64,000 nt of DNA from Prorocentrum cordatum (lineage: Eukaryota > Sar > Dinophyceae > Prorocentrales > Prorocentraceae). Made by a program: the position numbers and the translations under genes. Positions 32,229 to 42,723 of this stretch are shown here, piece after piece. The notes beneath the pieces are model-generated. The model worked only from the letters and a program-made list of their open reading frames with translations, was not told the origin of the DNA and made no database searches. Each line of letters begins with the position of its first letter. Within the stretch, counting starts at the first letter, position 1. Location of the stretch: contig CAUYUJ010020704.1 in NCBI GenBank assembly GCA_963575745.1, positions 357,270-421,269 on the forward strand, given 5' to 3'.

Positions 32229-33172
32229 TTAGAGTTTTTATCGTCGACCAATAAGAGTTTGGTCGGGGGCGCGGGGGCGCGGAGGCCGAACTTCAGTATC
32301 ACGGGAAAAGTTCGCCATCGAGGTTCCTTCCTTCTCATGCTGAGATAACAACATCAAGCGAAGCGAACACGTTTTTCAGGATGTCTCCAGCGAAACCAAT
32401 AATTTCGGGAGGCAGGCTCAAACGAAACGATCAATGTTTCGTTCTCTTCCTCCCCCGTGGCCCCTGAACGTGTTTACCGCTGTGCTTTATTATCCAAGGG
32501 AACCGAGGCAGATGAGCTACCCTACACGAGCAGATGAAACTTTTAATGTCAATTAAGCGTTTACAGATGAAATCTAACAAGTTTTGAACTTTGGATTTGG
32601 TGCTATCTCCTTCTCCTCTCCTCCTCTTGCTGTGTCTCCTCTTCCTCCTCCTCCTCCTCTTCTTCCTCTACCTCCTCTTCTCTTTCTATAGTTCTGTGTA
32701 TCTCTCTATCTTTCGTGTCCTCCCCCTGCCCCCCTGAACTTGTTTACCGCTGGAGTTTACTATCCATGGAACTTGTTAACGGGGCCGACGCAAGTGTCAG
32801 TTCAATTCTATATCAACTAATAAGAAACTCATAGAGATCTACAAGGAATCCATAGGAATCTAAAGACACCCAAAGGAATCGTTCGAACTCTATAAGTATT
32901 CATATAGAAATTTTATAGGGATGTAGAACAATCCATAGGGATGTCGTTGATGATGTCTCAGCCGAGACAAATAATTGTTGAGGATGTCTCATAGAGGACC
33001 AAAGACCGAGGGTTCTCAATCTATATTTGGCTGTTTCATCTTGATATCTCTTTGTGCTGGCTCTGGCGGGCAACTTTTATTACCCCCCGAAAACCCCGAA
33101 CTTTATTATCCCGTAGGGCTTATTATCTACAGCAAGGGGTTATATATACATATATATATATATATAGACGAT
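32163..33172. mobile_element. AT-rich insertion of about 1 kb, possible foldback element
   Basis: Bounded by TA-rich ends: TATATATATACATAATATACCCC at the left (from 32170) and, inverted at the right, AACCCCTT next to TATATATACATATATATATA. Behind these, GATAATAA and a run of C follow on both sides in inverted order. Inside, CCCCTGAAC.TGTTTACCGCTG with TTTA.TATCCA occurs at about 32461 and 32731, and GATGTCTC.GCG.A with CAATAAT occurs at 32379 and 32951. 33062-33120 in reverse complement matches 63700-63760. It separates two coding-like segments, which supports an insertion. Confidence 0.5.
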
Positions 33173-33187
33173 CAGGTGTAACAATTC

Positions 33188-34108
33188 ATGAGTTCTGTTC
33201 TCGGCAGTATTATTCAGGCTACGGGCCAAACTATCATTAAGGCTGTTGCACAAGTGATGGAGACTCACCTTCCGACGTTGATTGGCCAAGCATATGGTAC
33301 CCCCATATGAGCGGATTGCAACTCATGTCGGCGAGAAATTCGAAGTGTTCGCGGCTCGGCTAAAGGTCCTGGACGACATGTGTGAAGACGGGTCTGAGGA
33401 CTGTGCTCTGAGGGATGCGAGCCGTGGCCGCTCGCCGCGCCAGGGGCCACCTGTGCCTAGAGGAAGATCGGTTGCATCAGCTTCCCCTGCGCGGCCGTTT
33501 CCCGCTGGTCAGAGTTGCCGCTGCGGGCGCCGATACCATCGGGCGGAGTGCGCATTTGTTCACCCTGCTGGTGGCCTTATCGACGACAACCGTATCCAGC
33601 GAGCTCGACAAAACGATAAGAAGGTGATCGCACCGTCGGGACTCGCAGCGGTTCTGGCCGCAACGGAGGCTCCTCCGTTGAGAGGGTTCCTGGTGTTTCT
33701 GCCGCAGGGGCTTCCGCTGCTGGCAGGCCGCAGAAGGTCATTCCCCGAGCCAAGCCGATCGACTGCAGGAGGTTTGAGGACATCGTTGCCGCCACGGACG
33801 TCGCCGAGATGATGTCTCAGCTCTTCGGCGAGGGGCCCAGTGGAGGCTTGGAGCTTCCTGGCGTCCAGAGTCTCGTCATGCCCCAGCTGCTGCGCGAACG
33901 GATCTCTGCGGGAACGCCCCCTGGGCCAGACGTTGACTGGCTGCTCTGCCTCTGCTGGGGCTGCAGATATCTAAGTCTGCTGGTTGCGTCTCATGTTTTC
34001 TGGCTGGTCCGTGCGGCGTCGACTTCACATATCGGCTTGCTGAGCACGTTCCCCTTCTACTTGCTCAATCCCTTCCTGCTCTCAGTCTTCATTGAGGCTA
34101 TTATATAG
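33188..34108 (+). pseudogene. broken coding segment with Cys/His motif, unknown
   Basis: Three overlapping frames read like one damaged protein: an ATG frame at 33188-33310 (MSSVLGSIIQATGQTIIKAV), a shifted frame to 33812 (VPPYERIATHVGEKFEVFAA, RCGRRYHRAECAFVHPAGG) and a third from 33809 to 34108 with a hydrophobic C-terminus. CRCGRRYHRAECAFVH has Cys/His spacing loosely like a CCCH zinc finger, and the Arg/Ser/Pro-rich stretch before it suggests an RNA-binding type, but spacing does not fit a standard family. At least two frame changes. Perhaps the 3' half of the SL-tagged gene. Confidence 0.4.
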
Positions 34109-34589
34109 GGGTCTGTCGCGTTCGCTCACTCGCCATCTGGTGGCGGGCGGAAGATCTCCCGTGTCATCGTAACTGACCCTTCGGGTACGCTTCACCTCCT
34201 CCTCCCCCTCCTCGTCCTCCCTGTCCGTTCCTCCTCCTTGTCCCCCTCCCTGTCCGTTCCTCCTCCCCCTCCCTGTCCGTTCCTCCTCCTTGTCCCCCTC
34301 CCTGTCCGTTCCTCCTCCCCCTCCTCGTCCTCCCTGTCCGTCCTCCTCCTCGTCCTCCCTGTCCGTTCCTCCTCCTCGTCCCCCTCCCCTGCCCTGTGCG
34401 CGCTGGCCCGCACAGCCTCCTGAAGAGAAGGGGGGCGGCCGGGAGCGAGGCTCGCGAGAGAGAGGGCGGCCGAGGGACTCCCCCTCACCCAAAACGTCCT
34501 CCTCCTCCTCGTCCTTCTCCTCCTCCTCCTCCTACTCCTCCTCCTCCCCCTCCTCCCCCAAAACGTCGTCGTCGTCCTCCTCCTCTTCT
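34109..34589. repeat. CCTCCCTGTCCGTTCCTCCT minisatellite and TCC tract
   Basis: A pyrimidine unit around CCCTGTCCGTTCCTCCTCC repeats about eight times at 34215-34380. TCC runs follow at 34498-34590. Confidence 0.9.
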
Positions 34590-34591
34590 AC

Positions 34592-34771
34592 AGTCACCCT
34601 GCATAGTAAGTTTGATCGACTGCCCAAGGGTATCCTTGCATCCTGGCCTCTTCGATTATCTTCGGTCCATCCTCAACCACTTTCGACGGCCAGCCCCGCT
34701 CGAAGATCGTCGGCAGGGGCGTCCAATCCCCTCGCATCCTTACCGCGCGTCCTTACTATATGTGTCGACAG
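34592..34771. mobile_element. MITE family 1 copy (180 bp)
   Basis: Ends CAGTCACCCTGCATAGTA and GTGTCGACAG, flanked by TA on both sides (34590-34591 and 34772-34773). The internal CCCAAGGGTA.CCTTGCATC and CGC.CGTCCTTA match the other copies. TA target duplication and CAGT termini suggest Tc1/mariner-type mobilisation. Confidence 0.88.
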
Positions 34772-35395
34772 TAGGGGGCCAAACAAGAAAGTAAGCATAA
34801 AACAACTCGGAGGTCCGCGCGGATTCCTCGGATCGGCGCTGGACTCCGCCGCCGGCGCGCTCCGGGCGCCAGGGAAGGGGGTCCGGCGCCGGTCCAAGAA
34901 GTCCGCGAGGAGATCCGAAAGTTTGTGCTTATGTCGTTTCTTCTTGTTCTATCCTCCCCCCTTGCCCATGACCTGCCCTTAGGAGAGGTCCGCGCGGGGC
35001 TATTGTGATTGGGAGTCCACTGGCGGGATCCCGCCACCGGATTGGCTCCAAGGGGAGGGTCAAGGAGCCCGTGTGCCCTCCACCCTTCTCCTCCTTTCCA
35101 AGTTTCTTCTGCGGAGCTTCTTTCTCTTCCTCTTACCACTTGCGCTCCGCCTTCCCCATTCCCTCCCCTTCGTGTCGACAATCGAAGGCCTCCGGAATGT
35201 CAAGAAGCTTGTCGGCCCGCGCGAGCTCGATCGGCAGTCATCAGACGTCCGCTCATGAGCAAGCAAATCTGCGCAGGCATCTGCGGGGTGATGTAGGCCC
35301 CAACGGGTTGGATCAGCTCAATCTCAGACGGACAATCCTGAAAGGAAAGCATGCAACGTTGGTGGCAGTGGACGGCGTACTGCAGTAACCAGCTG
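34772..35395 (+). other. no firm gene; exon-like patch at 35179-35395
   Basis: Around 35179-35258 the frame reads STIEGLRNVKKLVGPRELDR, and 35308-35387 reads GLDQLNLRRTILKGKHATLV; both have mixed composition. No start, domain or linking frame. They may be exons of a gene I cannot identify. Confidence 0.28.
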
Positions 35396-36104
35396 CCTTG
35401 TAGCCAACGGGTGCGAGCGACAACGCATCGGAACATGATTCAGATGTGAATGTCATCCTCCTCGTTTCCTCTCGCTCCTTCTCCTTCTCATCTTTCTCCT
35501 TCTCCCTCGTCTGATTATCGTTCTCCTCCTGCATAAGCACGGATGCACGAACAACTCGGTTTTTCTTCCACAGGCTTTCATCCGCTCGACGATGCTTTCA
35601 CTCGCTGGGCTATTCTGTACCCGTATCTTTTCACAGGGCCTCACGCCTTGGACTCGCGGATGCGCCATCGGGTGGTGCCATCGTTGCGGTGACCATTCCC
35701 GTCACCCTTCGTTTTTCTCTTGATTGTGGTCTTGTCTCTTGCTGCGTGTCTCCTCATGTCTCTCCCCGCCCCTTTCCCACCAAGCAACCCTTCACACTCC
35801 CTCATTCTCGAGGCGAGATGGGCGGTCCAAGAGGGCGTCCGTTCCTCTACCTGTGCCCCTGCCTGCAGCTTCGCCGCCGTCTCCGCCGCCCTGCGGCCCG
35901 GCTCCTTCCGCCCTCTTTGCATCCTTCCTTCCTCCCCGTTCGCCCGACGTGGTCCCTGTCGTTTTTTCGTGCCGTCTTTCTCCTCGCTGTCCTCCTCCTC
36001 CTCCACTCCCCTGCGTTTCCTTCTCGTCTCCTCCCCCTCTCCTTCCTCTTCTCCCCCTCCTCACCCTTCCCCTTCTCTTCCCCCCTTCATCCTCATGTCA
36101 TGCT
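35396..36104. other. CT-rich, no gene seen
   Basis: Pyrimidine-rich from 35450 onward, strongest at 35980-36095. Frames are Ser/Pro/Leu-rich. Confidence 0.55.
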
Positions 36105-36106
36105 TA

Positions 36107-36271
36107 CAGTGCCGTTTTTAATACATGCTCCGCGTGCGGATCATGTATTAAAAATGCAGGGATTTGGTGGTTGAAAACAACGATGAGTTCATGCATAGAT
36201 GTATTCATAAACTGAACATGTATTACAATTCTATTTTTGTGTAAAAAAACCATGTATTAAAAACTGCCCTG
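36107..36271. mobile_element. AT-rich MITE, 165 bp, TA target site
   Basis: Terminal inverted repeats of 21 bp (left CAGTGCCGTTTTTAATACAT, right inverted CAGGGCAGTTTTTAATACAT, each plus G), flanked by TA at 36105-36106 and 36272-36273. An extra inverted copy of the arm end (CATGTATTAAAAA at 36146-36158) makes a hairpin with the left end. The only copy in this window. Confidence 0.9.
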
Positions 36272-36273
36272 TA

Positions 36274-36635
36274 CCATCCTCTGCTCCTCCCCAGGCCCAG
36301 CTGGCTCCTTCCTTCCTCCCCCGCGCTCCTAAGGATTACTCTCTGTGTCGCTGGCGCGGCGGCGCCTCGGCAGCTGTGTGTTGCCTTTCCTCTGGCGCGG
36401 CGTAGCTCGCCTGCGCGCTGTCCCTCCGCGAGCTTCTCTCCACCGGGGCCTCGGTTTCGAGGGATCGATCCCTAAGGGCTTATCGACTTTTCGCCAATCG
36501 ACTTGTGGGAGTCGAGCGAGATAGATCCAGGTAAATGCAGATACATCGAGATACATCAGGGTAAATCCAGGCAAATGGAGGCACATCCGGATAAATCCAG
36601 AGAAATCCAGAGATCTCCAGGGAAAGTTGGAGCAC
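36274..36635. repeat. unique sequence then TCCAG.TAAA minisatellite
   Basis: 36525-36630 repeats an approximately 11-bp unit (ATCCAGGTAAA, ACATCCGGATAAATCCAGAG). The part before it has no gene. Confidence 0.75.
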
Positions 36636-37392
36636 TTCGCGGCCGCTCCAGCGCGAGTCGAAGGACGGCAGAAGTCGTGAAGCCTTTAACGAATCGAAGG
36701 AGTTGGCATGTTTTCCCCAGCGGTAGGCGGCGGAAGGTCCGCGGAAGAGAAGCGAGGGCGGTTCCGCCTGCAGAAGCCAGCGGATCAACATATGCGTCCC
36801 AAATGTATATGGCAATGTTCAAGATCCAGGGCTTCCGGAACCAGATGCCAGCCGCCGCCGCCCCCGCCCTCCGCGCGTCTTGTGAGCATCTTGGCCTCGC
36901 TTCTTGCTTTTCGCACAGTGGACGAAAGGGCAAGCACTGCAGATGCCATCGAGGTCCGATTCGACATCCGCTTCTACGAATATCGAGTGGATTGGCGCGC
37001 TGGGATGGGATGGGAGGGAAGAGAAGGAGGATGTCAGAAGCGGCTCGAGCGCGCCTAACTTGCCTCTCTCCACTCTCCCCGCCTCCTCCTGGCAAGCGTG
37101 TCGCAGGGTTGCTCATTAAGTGGGGCCCTCTGGGCTTGAGATTTCGACCGGTTCACCAATATCTTCTCATGCGCTTCCCACTTCAGAGCTTGGGTCGGAC
37201 GGAGCCTGCGCGGATGATATTGGCACGGGCATCCGAAAGCGTTTTCCTCGCCTCAGCTCTGGAGACAGTTTTTTGTGTCAAAGGCGCAGCATGCGTCCTC
37301 GCTTCACATCCAAACCTTGAAACATGTGCCTGCTTCGCTGTTGGTTGATCTCATCTTGGACTGGTCTCGGTAATCCGTGCCGAGCTCCAACA
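36636..37392. other. long open frame without recognised content
   Basis: A frame stays open from inside the minisatellite (36503) to 37348, 281 codons, with fairly mixed composition. It has no trustworthy ATG and no domain, and overlapping frames on the other strand are equally open. I therefore do not call a gene. Confidence 0.3.
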
Positions 37393-37626
37393 ATGGCAAC
37401 CAGCTGGGCAGAGTTTCAAATCGCTGGCAAGGCCAAGTGCCGTGTCACTTGGCAAGGTCATGCGGCCACGGTTGCTGACGCATGGAGAGTATTCTCTTTC
37501 AAAGTACGTAAGTTCCGGATGCATGAAGCCCGAGAACACGGAGTAATTTGTTGGCGCCTCCTGACGCCTCTACTGTCATTGTCCTCTCATCTTTTGCTCC
37601 TCGCACGTCGTTCATTTTTCCCTTGA
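37393..37626 (+). CDS. small candidate ORF, unknown
   Basis: An ATG at 37393 (context CAACAATGGC) starts MATSWAEFQIAGKAKCRVTW and continues with mixed composition to about 37560 before becoming Leu/Ser-rich; stop at 37624-37626. Could be an exon or a short ORF. No family recognised. Confidence 0.22.
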   Translation: MATSWAEFQIAGKAKCRVTWQGHAATVADAWRVFSFKVRKFRMHEAREHGVICWRLLTPLLSLSSHLLLLARRSFFP

Positions 37627-37876
37627 AATCTCGACATTGTCAGCCGATATTGGCGGGGATGCATGCAGTCAAGAACTTTGGCTTAGCGTGCCGCGACGCA
37701 GGTCCTGGCCCAACACGCCTTGGCACGACACTCTATCCACTTCCTGTTCCCCAGGCGTCCACGTCCCGAGCCGTTCCCAGCCTCCCGCCTCGCGGAGCAG
37801 AGCGACACGCTATCCGCTTGCAAGGCATAGCCGGAGGTTGGCACCGCAACACGCTTCGGGAGCCTTGAGACGGGGG
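37627..37876. other. no gene seen
   Basis: Mixed GC-rich sequence without repeats. Confidence 0.5.
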
Positions 37877-38098
37877 TCAATGCAGACGGGGGTCAGCCAG
37901 AGCGCCAGATCTTGCAGGATCCTGCGAAGACCCTCTCTGGCTGACCCGGGTTAGCGAGCCGCTCGTGGCCGCGAGGCGGCCGCGCATATTGGCTGACCCG
38001 GGTTTGCGAAGACCTGCGTTGCAGTTTTTTTCTCCTGCATTGCATTTTTCTGGTTTTCTGCTGACCCGGGTCTGGATCGACCCGGGTCAGAAGATCCC
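37877..38098. repeat. cluster of CTGACCCGGGTC dyads
   Basis: GGTCAGCCAGAG (37883-37894) pairs perfectly with CTCTGGCTGACC (37934-37945). GGCTGACCCGGGTT occurs at 37938 and 37990. CTGACCCGGGTC with its exact complement six bases later (about 38060-38089) makes a 12-bp stem. The repeated, palindromic heptamer core ACCCGGGT suggests a protein-binding cluster or MITE ends. Confidence 0.85.
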
Positions 38099-38860
38099 CG
38101 AGCGCTAAGCAAAAGTTCCCGGCCGTAACGGCTTCCACTTTCCTCCCAATGTGTTCGCCATTGCCGAAAGTTTGTCCTTGCCTGCGTGGTTCGATTCACC
38201 TACGCCGATTCCGTCGCTTCTTCGTCGACTGAATGTGCGCGGCGGCGTGCGTCGGCGACGCTCCATTGTCTTTGTTCGAGCATCTCCCTCGAGCCTCGGC
38301 GATAGCAGAGGAGTGGTGCGCGCCGTGCTGGCAGTGACGGCCGGGCCCCGTTGAGTACAATCCGAGCTTGGCGCCAGGCCGGTGCTGAACCTGAACCCGG
38401 CTCGCCCTCTCTTTCCTCCGCCCACACTCTCGCGTCCCAACAGGTGCATCCAAGCAGCTGATGTGGTGAAATCCGCTCGGGCCAGGACGCCACGTGTCTT
38501 TCAGGCTTTCCCGCTGCACGAAGGCGCTCGGCGGCCATTCAAGTGGCTTCGAGCAGCCTGAGCTTGACACGGCATTGCCTTCATCAGGTGTTGGCGTTCC
38601 TCTTCATAGGCACAGTCGGGGCGCTGCAGAAGGAACCGTTCTCGTTGGGGACGGGCTCGGTGTTCCTTGATTGTTTAACAGTTTGCCTGAGGTTCTCCTC
38701 AGGTTTTCCATGGGAAGTCGAAGTTTAACGTATGGGAAAATGGGGCCTCGTTCCTTATTTAGGGTTCCTTAGGTCAACGCGCCGACTGTAATCCTGCTCA
38801 CTCCCCTCTCTCCGTATGCTGTTCTTCTCATGTCTCTTCGTGGGGCACACTCGGCCTCCT
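38099..38860. other. no gene seen
   Basis: GC-rich, mixed. GGTTCGATTCACC at 38185-38197 looks like a tRNA T-loop, but no cloverleaf can be built around it. Confidence 0.5.
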
Positions 38861-40130
38861 CCTCCTGGGTCCTCCTGCTTCTCCTCCTCCTCCTCCTCCT
38901 CCTCGACCTGCTCCTCCTTTTCCTCCTCCTCCTCCTCCTCCTCCTCCTCCTCCTCCCCCTCCTCCTCCTCCCCCTCCTCCCTCTCCTCCTCCACCTCCGC
39001 CTCCTCCTCTTTCTCGTCACAAGGTAGCGAGCCTCTCTTACGGGGCCACCTTGGAGCTCGCCCCTTGAAGCTTCGGGGTATGCCCCCTGCTGGCCCTAAT
39101 GAGAAGACTGGGCTGCGGCACAACCTAATCGCAGGGGGTTTTGTCAGTAGCGCGCACGGCACCATTGTAGGTGTTGACGTTGACCCCCTTATGCGGATGT
39201 CCTGTGTCCTGCCCTTCTTCTCGTTATCCCTGCTTACCCTGTTTTTTTCCGCTGTCTTCACCCTTCCTCTCTCGTTGCCTTTCTCTCTTCCTTGCTCCTC
39301 CTTCTCCTCATCCTCCTCCTCCTCGTCCTCCTTTCCCCCCCCCCGTCCCCCCCTCAACCCAGCAAGGGAGGCCAGGGACAGGGGGTCACGCAGGGCAACG
39401 TGTATCTTAGAAGGGGAGCCCGCCGTGCTCACCAAGCATTCTCAGCGGATGTAGTTCTCTCAGAAGGCTGCAGGTAGCTCTCTCAGAAGGCTGACCCTTT
39501 ACAGTCGAGCATATGGTTAAGAAACTTCCTCCCGAAAAGCTGGGCCAGCGTTTCTTCACCAACTTGCTAGAACGTTGGCCCAATTTCATGAGCACGCTCG
39601 CCCCTCCACGTGGACCGTTCGCACTTGCCAGAACGTGGCCCATACCCCTCCTCCCGCTCCCCCTCCTCCTCCTCCTCCTCCTCCTCCTCCTCCTCCTCCT
39701 CCTCCGCCCTCCTCCTCCTCTCCTCTCCTCCTCCCTCCTCCTCTTCCTCCTCCTCCTCCTCCTCCTCCTCCTCCTCCTCCTCCTCCTCCTCGTCCGCTCC
39801 TCCTCCTCTCCTCCTCCTCCTCCTCCTCCTCCTCCCTCCTCTCCCCTCCTCCTCCTCTCCTCCCCCTCCTCCTCCTCCTCCTCCTCCTCCTCCTCCTCCT
39901 CCTCCTGATGCTTTTCTTGATCATACCCGTCGACGGTCGACTGAAACCTTGGACCCGTTTGACCCCTTCTCGCCGCACCGTTCTCGCCACGCCAGCCGGA
40001 GGATGCCAGAAAGTGCGGTGGCCGCGTGTTGTGTGGCGGAGGCGCCGTCGCAGGCGCGGCGCGGCCCTGCGGGCACGTGCTTCTTCTTCTTTTTCTTCTT
40101 CTTCTTCTTCTTCTTTTTGGAGTGCTGCAG
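38861..40130. repeat. CTC/TCC microsatellite region
   Basis: CTC triplets at 38861-39010, 39290-39335 and 39658-39906; TTC triplets at 40080-40118. Between them is unique, gene-free sequence. Ser/Leu/Pro frames on + and Glu/Arg/Gly frames on - are artefacts. Confidence 0.85.
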
Positions 40131-40364
40131 CGGGGGCTTGTGCGGACGACCGTTTTTCTCTGCTGGCGCCGTCTGTTCCGCATCGCTGGGCGGCTGCTCC
40201 TCCTGCAGTGCGCACCCGGACATGCTCGCGCCGATATCACATCAGGACCCTTGGCGGGGCGTTCTCGGCCCCTGGGGGCCCTTCCCGGGCCCCGGGACCG
40301 TCAACAAAATCATGCAGGATGAATTGGTCCCGCGGAAAAAGGGTCGGGACTTCTGGGGACCCCG
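40131..40364. other. no gene seen
   Basis: GC-rich unique sequence; short dyad CCCGGGCCCCGGG at 40286-40298. Confidence 0.5.
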
Positions 40365-40560
40365 TGCGGTGGGGGCGTTGGTTAAGGACTGTGCCCAAGA
40401 GACTTCCTACCCAGGGAGGCTTCTTAATCTGATGAGGGCAGCGGAGATGTCCATGGCCAGGCTCCAGTGGTGTTCCACCAGTCAGGCTCCAGTGGTGTTC
40501 CACCAGTTTCCAGGCCCTGGATTCCTGACCTAAGGGTTCCTCAGCCGATGACCTCACCGC
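40365..40560. repeat. dispersed repeat, copy 2
   Basis: Diverged relative of 29225-29400. Contains a 33-bp tandem duplication of GGCTCCAGTGGTGTTCCACC (40460 and 40485 region), absent from copy 1. Confidence 0.68.
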
Positions 40561-41450
40561 GTTGAACATCTCAGGACGCCACATGTCTGTCGGGAGGGGG
40601 AAAAACAGACACAACTAACCGACGATTCCCAGGAAAATATGGGAAACTATGGGAAGTGGGGGGGAAGACGAAAACGCAGAAAAAATCGAACATATAGGAA
40701 ATCCTGGGATTTGTGTGCATTCATATGTGAGTCCCCGGGCCCCTCTGGCACGTCTGGGCACACAGGTGCGTTCCCGTGCCCCCTCGTGGCCCGTTCTTGA
40801 GCAAGCTGGTGCAGTGCCACCAGATCATGGAGGACAGAAGGAACCCCCAACCCTAGCAACACGATGAAGACGTGGCTTCGCCGAGGTCCCCGTCTTCGCA
40901 TCGGGAGAACACATCTGGGCAGGTTCCAGGCCCTCCTCATGTGGGTCCCCTCCCAAAGGGTTAGTGGTCTTTTTATGCTTAATCACCAGATGGAGCAGGT
41001 AAGCGTCCTCCCACCTGGTTCGCGTGCCCATGGGAGCGAGGTAAGCCTGCGGGCGCCGGCCAACAACTCGGTCCACTGTAATTGAATTGGGGATGCCGTG
41101 GTCGGCGTCCTGGGGGGAGTGCGCCGATCTCCCGCCAGATCTCGGCGCATTCTCCGCTCTCGCTCCCTGGAGTAGCGCCGACGTGCGAACGGAGTGAAAG
41201 ACCCATCCGGATGTAGCTGCGATGAGACAGCCCGTCGGCGCTCCGCAGTTTTCGCGCATGTGGTGCATGCGTGGTGGGGTGGCCAGCGCGAGCGTTGCCT
41301 GAATGATTCGTTGCACAGACGTGTCCCGGCGCGTGCGCACGCGCACCCGTCCTGCTCTGTGGCTGCTGCTTGCAGGTAGGCGCTTCTCTTGGGGGCCTCC
41401 AACAAGGGGGTCAGTACTGGGGTGGGATTTTGTCATGGCCCCTCTCCTTT
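40561..41450. other. no gene seen
   Basis: 40615-40735 contains CGATTCCCAGGAAAA, shared with 12.5 kb. The rest is unique, with frames on both strands but none convincing. Confidence 0.5.
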
Positions 41451-41575
41451 CGGGCGGGTGGAAATGGGGGGTGACCCAAACTGGGGGTGAAGGCCCCAAA
41501 AGGGGCCCTAAAGGGCTCCTTTAGGACCCTTTTCTTCACCCCCCACTTGGGTCACCCCCCATTGCTACCCGCCCG
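41451..41575. mobile_element. foldback element, 125 bp hairpin
   Basis: Left arm CGGGCGGGTGGAAATGGGGG with GTGACCCAA.CTGGGGGTGAA pairs along about 45 bases with the right arm, inverted CGGGCGGGTAGCAATGGGGG with GTGACCCAAG.GGGGGGTGAA. The centre has the further dyad AGGCCCCAAAAGGGGCCCTA. Nearly the whole element is arm, as in foldback MITEs. No clear target duplication. Confidence 0.9.
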
Positions 41576-41781
41576 ATTCTTTCTGCACGTTCCTCGGTCT
41601 CCCCCCCTGTCCGCGCACACGCCTCGGGCCACGATTTTTGGGCCCCCCTCTCGGCTTCTCCCCTCGCGTACGCCCGTGCTTTTCTTGCTGCGCCATCTTA
41701 GTCCCAAAGATTCTCGGCATGCCTTGGCATTGGTCGTTGATCCTAGGCTTCCCAGATGGGGTCGGAGTAAATGGGTCGGAC
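41576..41781. other. no gene seen
   Basis: Unique C-rich sequence between two hairpins. Confidence 0.5.
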
Positions 41782-41889
41782 GATCGCGCCGTATCGCCGA
41801 TGCATCGGCGATGCGGCTCGATGTGGGAACCGATTTTCTCCACACCGGCGTCGCCGATACACCGCAGACGTCGGCAATGCGGCGCGATC
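41782..41889. repeat. GATCGCGCCG inverted repeat with inner palindrome
   Basis: Outer arms GATCGCGCCGTATCGCCGA (left) and, inverted, GATCGCGCCGCATTGCCGA (right). Within the left half, ATCGCCGATGCATCGGCGAT is a perfect 20-bp palindrome. Candidate small foldback element. Confidence 0.85.
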
Positions 41890-42040
41890 CCTCGACACCA
41901 CCTACTCGGACGTCATCTAGGAGGCCTCTATTGATCATGGTCGTCCTCGTTACGGTAGGTTCATACGGCGTTGGCGCGCCAGCGACGCAGGCGAAGGCGT
42001 TCAAGGTCGAATTCTGCGACGCGGAAGCACCGACTGAACT

Positions 42041-42079
42041 CAATCTTGAACGATCGGGGCCACGATCGGTTCAAGATTG
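42041..42079. repeat. hairpin CAATCTTGAAC
   Basis: CAATCTTGAACGATCG and its complement (one-base bulge) are separated by GGGGCCA. Confidence 0.85.
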
Positions 42080-42133
42080 GACGATCGACGCGGTGACGAG
42101 AACCTTTGCGCGCGCCGACGCCTTACGAACGTA

Positions 42134-42304
42134 CAGTCAACCTGCATAGTAAAAGGATGAGCGACTTTCCAAGGTTACCCTTGCATGTCCTCTTCGGCCC
42201 ATACTTGGCCGCTTCCGCTGGCCGCGCCCCGCTCGCAAATTGCCGACGTGGCCTTCCAAGGCACTTGCATCATTGTCGTGCGTCCTTGTTATACTGGTTG
42301 ACTG
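42134..42304. mobile_element. MITE family 1 copy (171 bp)
   Basis: Termini CAGTCAACCTGCATAGTA and inverted CAGTCAACCAGTATAACA; TA at 42132-42133 and 42305-42306. Inner motifs as in the other copies. Confidence 0.92.
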
Positions 42305-42547
42305 TACCGTACACCCATCAGAACCCTCCAAAAACCTTCACGTTCCATGGGCTCTAGATTTCGTCCAAGAAACTGAGGATCTGGACTGGACCCTGGGCGT
42401 TTCTTGGAGCCTCGTTTCTTCGTGGAACGCTCGTGCATCTGGACCTTGGCTGCTATTCATCTGGACCTGGGCTGCTGTTTCAGAAGACGCATGGAGCGAA
42501 GCCCATTCTCTCAGCGTAAGGTTCTCAAAACTCCAAGCAGGGGTGTA
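42305..42547. other. no gene seen
   Basis: Short spacer between two copies of the same MITE family. Contains CTGGAC.TGG repeats. Confidence 0.5.
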
Positions 42548-42723
42548 CAGTCAACCCGCATAGTTAGAATGGGCAACCTTCCCAAGGGTACCCTTGCATC
42601 GTTGCCTCCTCGGCCCGTGATTGGCCGCTCTCGCTGGCCGCGCCCCGCTCGGAAAGCTTCGACATGGGCGTTCCAGGCCCTTGCATCCTTACGGCGCATC
42701 CTCCTTCTTATGCGGCCTGACTG
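42548..42723. mobile_element. MITE family 1 copy (176 bp)
   Basis: Termini CAGTCAACCCGCATAGTTAG and inverted CAGTCAGGCCGCATAAGA; TA on both sides (42546-42547, 42724-42725). Only 243 bp from the previous copy. Confidence 0.92.

Noticed and set aside
38185-38197. GGTTCGATTCACC resembling a tRNA T arm
   Set aside because: The stem does not pair properly and no acceptor, D or anticodon arms can be drawn.
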